A stretch of 45,362 nucleotides of DNA from Nemertoderma westbladi. Taxonomy: Eukaryota > Xenacoelomorpha > Nemertodermatida > Nemertodermatidae. Numbering within the stretch: position 1 is the stretch's first letter; the number at the start of each line of letters is the position of its first letter. The notes under the pieces are model-generated. The model did no database searches and was not told the origin of the DNA. It was given only the letters and a program-made list of their open reading frames with translations. The stretch lies in assembly GCA_032718475.1 (NCBI GenBank), contig JAUCBJ010000079.1, forward strand, positions 1 through 45,362, given 5' to 3'. Shown in pieces: positions 41,489-45,362 of this stretch. Both the position numbers and the translations under genes were made by a program.

Positions 41489-43626
41489 TTAAACTTTTGT
41501 GGTTCCATTTTTGGTAATGACATCATTGTATTTAGTCGCTCAATAGCAGAAATATTTAATGCATTACACATTTGAAAGGCTGATATAAGTTCAGAATTTT
41601 GATTACTAGCTGTTCCAGAATGGTTTGGTGTTCTATTAATAAATCCGTCTGACACACTTTGACTTGCTGTCTGAGGAATAAATGGCGGATTTACTAAACC
41701 ATCCATTCTGTGAACAGAACTGTTTCTATACAAATCATGATAGTACATACTGTTATTCTGCAGCAATCTATCTATGCCTCCAGCATTATTTTCAGACACT
41801 GCATGGGTAGGACCTCTGTTAATACCATATTGACCCTGCACTAGAGGATTATTGCAGAGACGAGCCGCATCAGTACTAATTTGAGTCTGTGTTGTATTAT
41901 AACCATAACCCACATTATAGGTTTGATTATAGACATTATATTGTGATGTTGTAGCTCTTTCACCATTTGGAGGCAATGACTGCTCTAAATTATTACTTGA
42001 ATTTATTGGCAGTACTGCCCTTATCTGAATGAGGAGTACTGTGTAATGCGTTAAATATTGAATTTGAGTTTCTAGGACTGTATAAAGGTGCCTCAGAACA
42101 TTTAACACTCATTATACTGCTGCGTAATGGTTCATTTAGGTGATCTAATATAGACCTAGGTACAGGTAGATCATTATATCCAGATCCATGATTCAAATTC
42201 ACATTAATATCTGAATATATAGGCCTACTGGTATCAGTATAATGATTTGTATATAAAGAATGAGTTACAGATGGTATTGGTCTAAAGGAATTAACAGCAC
42301 TAGAGACCTGAACATGAGGAAAGTAATTATTATCTTCAGTATAATTGGAAGTAGTGGTACTAGTATATGTATTAGTATGACATATCTGCGAATGAGGAAT
42401 ATACTCTTCTGCATTAGGGCTTAAAATAGGCCTATCGCAGTTTGATTGCCTAACCCTATGCACATCATTAGTATTTAAACCTAACTCTGGTGCAGGTTCC
42501 TCAAAAATGTCACTAATACCGGTACATATAGGTAAATTAAAATTGACATTTCTTGGCCTACAAACATTGACATCCCATAATGGATCAGGCCTAACGTTAT
42601 CTATAAAGGTAAGGTGGAAGTATTTTCATTTATACCCCTTTCAAGTCTTGCTTCCGGTATATCACCTTCACCTAGTCCAAGGGCAATGTCAGTGTGTGAG
42701 TGTTGTTGCTGTTGCAGGAATACATTATCTTTTCCTAGCACCAAGATCCTACCTCACTGCCTGAACCTCTGTTAGAGCCGCGCTGTTCTTGTAACCAGGT
42801 GTCATCTTCTATTGCAATTTGACTATCCAAATCTGCCGATTCCACCTCGTTTTTTGCCCGTTCTAACTTCAATTGACGGTCCAGGGCAGCCTGTTTTAAT
42901 TCAAGCCCTGATACATTTTCAAGTTGCTTGCTTGTATTGTAATTCTTTGCGCCTTTTTTCAGCAATAGCCTTTTGCGCTTTTGGTATGATTGTTTCCCTG
43001 GATGTTGTGGTTAAGGAATCTTTATGAGAAATTGATTTTCCTTCCGAACTGCCTTCATTTAATGGCAGGTCATCGGAATTAAAGCCTAAATTGGCCTGTT
43101 TAAATTGTTCTAAAGCCATTTCTATTTTGTTTAACTTTCCTTTTAAATCGCTATATTATACTATTTTAAATTCCGATTTAAATTTTTGGGATTGTTGAAA
43201 ATCGCCCATTCTCTCAACTTCATCTATCACCTTAATATATAAACTGTGAATTGTTTCTATTATTGCCACTGCTTTTTTGTGTCTTTCTAAAATCAATGAA
43301 AATGTAACATTTCTTTCGTTGGAATCCTTCCAAAACAAGTTGTAATTTCGGGTGAAATGAGCCCTGTGTCCACCAATGGTGGCCCTAAAAGCTCTACTAT
43401 TTATGGGAGCAGACGGATGATTTTCAACATTCTGAATAGATCCAGCTCCAGCCAGGTTGAGCCTATCACTAAGACTGTCTGGAGTGGATGGCGAAGTAGG
43501 CCTTTGAGATTCTATGTCTGTAGAATCATTCCCTTCCCGTGAGGGAAAGGCTACATAATTATTTTTATCTACTTCATTAGGATTTGTGGAACTGGTAAAA
43601 TCACTACTACCGGTTCCTGTAGCCAT
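41467..43626 (-). pseudogene. BEL-4 gag N-terminal region (decayed)
   Basis: Minus strand from ATG at 43626. The pieces are 43626-43156, then after a TAA the same frame to about 42940, a shift to 42965-42735, then 42463-41993 and 42108-41467. Content: Ser/Asn-rich start, a helical segment (HKKAVAIIETIHSLYIKVID), a strongly charged coiled coil (LKQAALDRQLKLERAKNEVE), a long Asn/Tyr/Ser-rich stretch, and LPKMEPQKFNGV at the end, the signature opening of the BEL capsid region. It breaks off there at the AT palindrome. It lacks only the capsid segment that should join 32498, so with 30781-32498 it forms one element interrupted by BEL-3. Confidence 0.75.
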
Positions 43627-43899
43627 TATGATTGACTATAAGTAGTAGGCCCACAGGCAGACAGGTATCAGGGTATAAGTACTTGTTACTGTATTAAAAA
43701 TTACACAAAAAAAGTTTTTGTGAGTGGTACTTTAGGGCATTAGGGCTAGTTGGTTAGTCTCAAGCCTAAACCTAGCCTAGCCTACCTTAGTAGACAAACA
43801 AAGCACCGGAGTAGAAATATATATATATATACCGGTAATGAAAGACTGACAGAGGGTTTGCTTGTAGATACACACAATAAAAGGTACCGCACCGATTAA
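43627..43899. other. Region between BEL-4 gag and gypsy LTR
   Basis: BEL-4 leader or LTR remains. Contains an (AT)n run at 43820-43832 followed by TACCGGTA. Borders cannot be set from one copy. Confidence 0.35.
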
Positions 43900-44176
43900 C
43901 ACTTACCAGCTTACCGTCTTATAAGGTTCTCCCAGCCCACAGCATGTAACAATAAGTTATATTAATTACTTAATGCAGCAATTCCTTCATCATATAATAC
44001 AGATAATACTGATATACACTTTCAGGCATTACATGTTACAGCGTTATATATGATCAGTCGATATCAAGGCCTAGGTTACCGGTACATATCTAATACCGAA
44101 CTCTAGATTGTTAACCGGTCCCCTCCACCAAGTCACAGGGCATGGCCTCTTATAAATACTAGTATAATATCACACA
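43900..44176 (-). repeat. Ty3/gypsy 3' LTR (far end approximate)
   Basis: On the minus strand a polypurine tract (GGGAGGAGA, 44177-44185) is followed by TGTGTGATATTATAC, the usual PPT-LTR junction of Ty3/gypsy elements. It lies 180 bp past the integrase stop. The other end of the LTR is not determined. Confidence 0.5.
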
Positions 44177-44185
44177 TCTCCTCCC
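44177..44185 (-). promoter_or_regulatory. Polypurine tract of gypsy element
   Basis: GGGAGGAGA on the minus strand immediately before the LTR start. Confidence 0.55.
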
Positions 44186-44358
44186 TAGATATTTGACTCT
44201 ATAAAGTATATAAATCGAGTTATAATAAACATCTGTAAATAATCAAATATCTAAACAATAATTGAGGGAAGGAGAAAAAAAAAATGAAAAACTAAAATTT
44301 TCCATTCCGTCTTCCATTGCTTAATATCATTTTCGTAGAAATCCAACTAATTTCATTT

Positions 44359-45362
44359 TCATGGTTGTACATTAAGCCTGTTTGGTTGTCTCCTGTTACG
44401 CTGACTTCTTCTCAACGGTAATGGAGTACCGGTAGTTTCATCTGGTGGTGCAGTGTGAGTTTCTGATTTAACAACCTGCTTATTATCTTCTTTGGACAAG
44501 CACGGTCTAAGGAAATGGCGGTTTCGCCATATCACACCACCAGATAGTAGTTTTATGGTATAATCACAGTGTTCCCCCACAAATATAACCTGTCCAGATT
44601 TGTCCCATTTCTTTGTAGATGGGTTTTGAATCATAACAGTAGACCCTGATTTGATCGGATTTAATTGTCTGGTAGAACGATTATAATAGTTTTCTGATTT
44701 ATAAAACTCAGCTGTTCGTTTATCATCTACATCGGATGCTAATTTCTGCCATGCAGGAGCAAACGATCGTGGGTGAGCTGGAACTTTGGATCTCAAATTA
44801 CATCCAAAAACATATTGCGCAGGTGAGCGACCCTCAACACGAGGTGTGTTTCTCAACTCTAATAAACCATTTAAAAATCCTTCAGATTTAATATTTCCAT
44901 TATGTTTCATGACAAGGTGTTTGAGAACTTTCACAGTAGCCTCAGCATGGCCATTAGATTTCGGATAGTAGGGAGATGACGGAACCCATTGAACTCCCCA
45001 CCTTGAGAGGAAGTCCTGAAACTCTTCAGACCTGAATTGAGGTCCTCCATCTGAGCGCAATACTACTGGAACCCCGGTTTGTACAAAAAAATGTTGTAAT
45101 GCAGCAGAAACTTGATCTGAGTTAGGATCTTGGGCCCATTTGGCCAGAAAGGGAAATCCTGATAATCGATCTGCATATGCTAGATATTTATTTCCTGCAA
45201 AACTAAATAGATCTGCAGATACAACTTCGAAGACTCATGTTGGTAATGGATCTGCTGCTAAGGGTTCTGTAGGGTTACTGGGTCGGTGTAACAAACATTC
45301 TTCACAATCTTCTACAGCCTGTGTTAAATCATTTGACATTCCAGGCCAAAATAATATGTCTC
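44359..45362 (-). pseudogene. Ty3/gypsy integrase, C-terminal part (partial, one stop)
   Basis: Minus strand from the right window edge. The segment near 45350 shows WPGMSNDL and CEECLLHRP (HHCC zinc-finger end), then the integrase core with VVSADLFSFAGNKYL (first Asp), RSDGGPQFRS (second Asp) and PYYPKSNGHAEATVK (Glu), and a C-terminal SH3-like region (VMIQNP to VIWRNRHFLRP). A TGA at 45237-45235 interrupts the frame just before the core. The last 233 codons are open and end at 44359 with a basic RRSQRNRRQPNR tail. Catalytic residues are retained. The remainder of the element is outside the window. Confidence 0.9.

Noticed and set aside
1-45362. tRNA, rRNA or other structured RNA genes
   Set aside because: No A/B-box pair with cloverleaf arms or rRNA-like sequence noticed by eye; a covariance-model search was not possible.

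Overview
The window is a piece of a eukaryotic, probably marine invertebrate, nuclear genome. The only host gene I can read has small phase 1-1 exons with GT/AG borders. One exon encodes an ShK (six-cysteine) domain and the next a bulb-type mannose-lectin domain. Almost everything else is mobile DNA: four BEL/Pao-type LTR retrotransposons, a Ty3/gypsy fragment, a LINE, two nested DNA transposons, a fold-back element, a hairpin MITE and a minisatellite. I see no bacterial-style operons, no tRNA or rRNA genes, and no sequence feature that fixes the phylum.

Layout. 1-4603: 3' end of a BEL-family element (BEL-1, + strand), with a decayed third ORF carrying two CCHC zinc knuckles and a basic tail, then its 3' LTR. 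4819-5883: two small AT-rich intronless ORFs on the minus strand (one RING-like, one unknown). 6769-10229: a 5'-truncated LINE (endonuclease + reverse transcriptase), broken by one frameshift and one stop. 10930-11885: a 31-bp minisatellite with a 13-unit higher-order repeat. 12819-12932 and 13494-28964: the ShK and B-lectin exons. The lectin exon is split by BEL-2, a 15.1-kb LTR element on the minus strand (13532-28628) flanked by the 5-bp duplication ACAGT. Its two LTRs differ by two substitutions and one 7-bp indel. BEL-2 has a long open gag-protease frame, but reverse transcriptase, most of RNase H and integrase are deleted. Its leader carries 283-bp tandem repeats and is interrupted by a 4.0-kb DNA transposon (22761-26775). 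That transposon itself contains a Tc1/mariner-like element (23437-25845).

29158-30780 is a fold-back element inserted in BEL-4 (minus). The C-terminal gag/protease part of BEL-4 lies at 30781-32498 and its N-terminal gag part at 41467-43626. Between them sits BEL-3 (+ strand, about 32499-41460) with LTR promoter, gag, protease, RT, RNase H, integrase and, downstream of pol where env would lie, an intact zinc-knuckle ORF (40164-41102). The right edge (43900-45362) is the integrase end and LTR of a Ty3/gypsy element on the minus strand.

The most interesting points are as follows. (1) The third ORFs of BEL-1 and BEL-3 are homologous, with the same unusual knuckle spacing, so these BEL elements carry an accessory nucleocapsid-like gene where env would be. 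(2) BEL-2 jumped very recently although it lacks pol, so it was presumably mobilised in trans, and it landed inside a lectin-domain exon.
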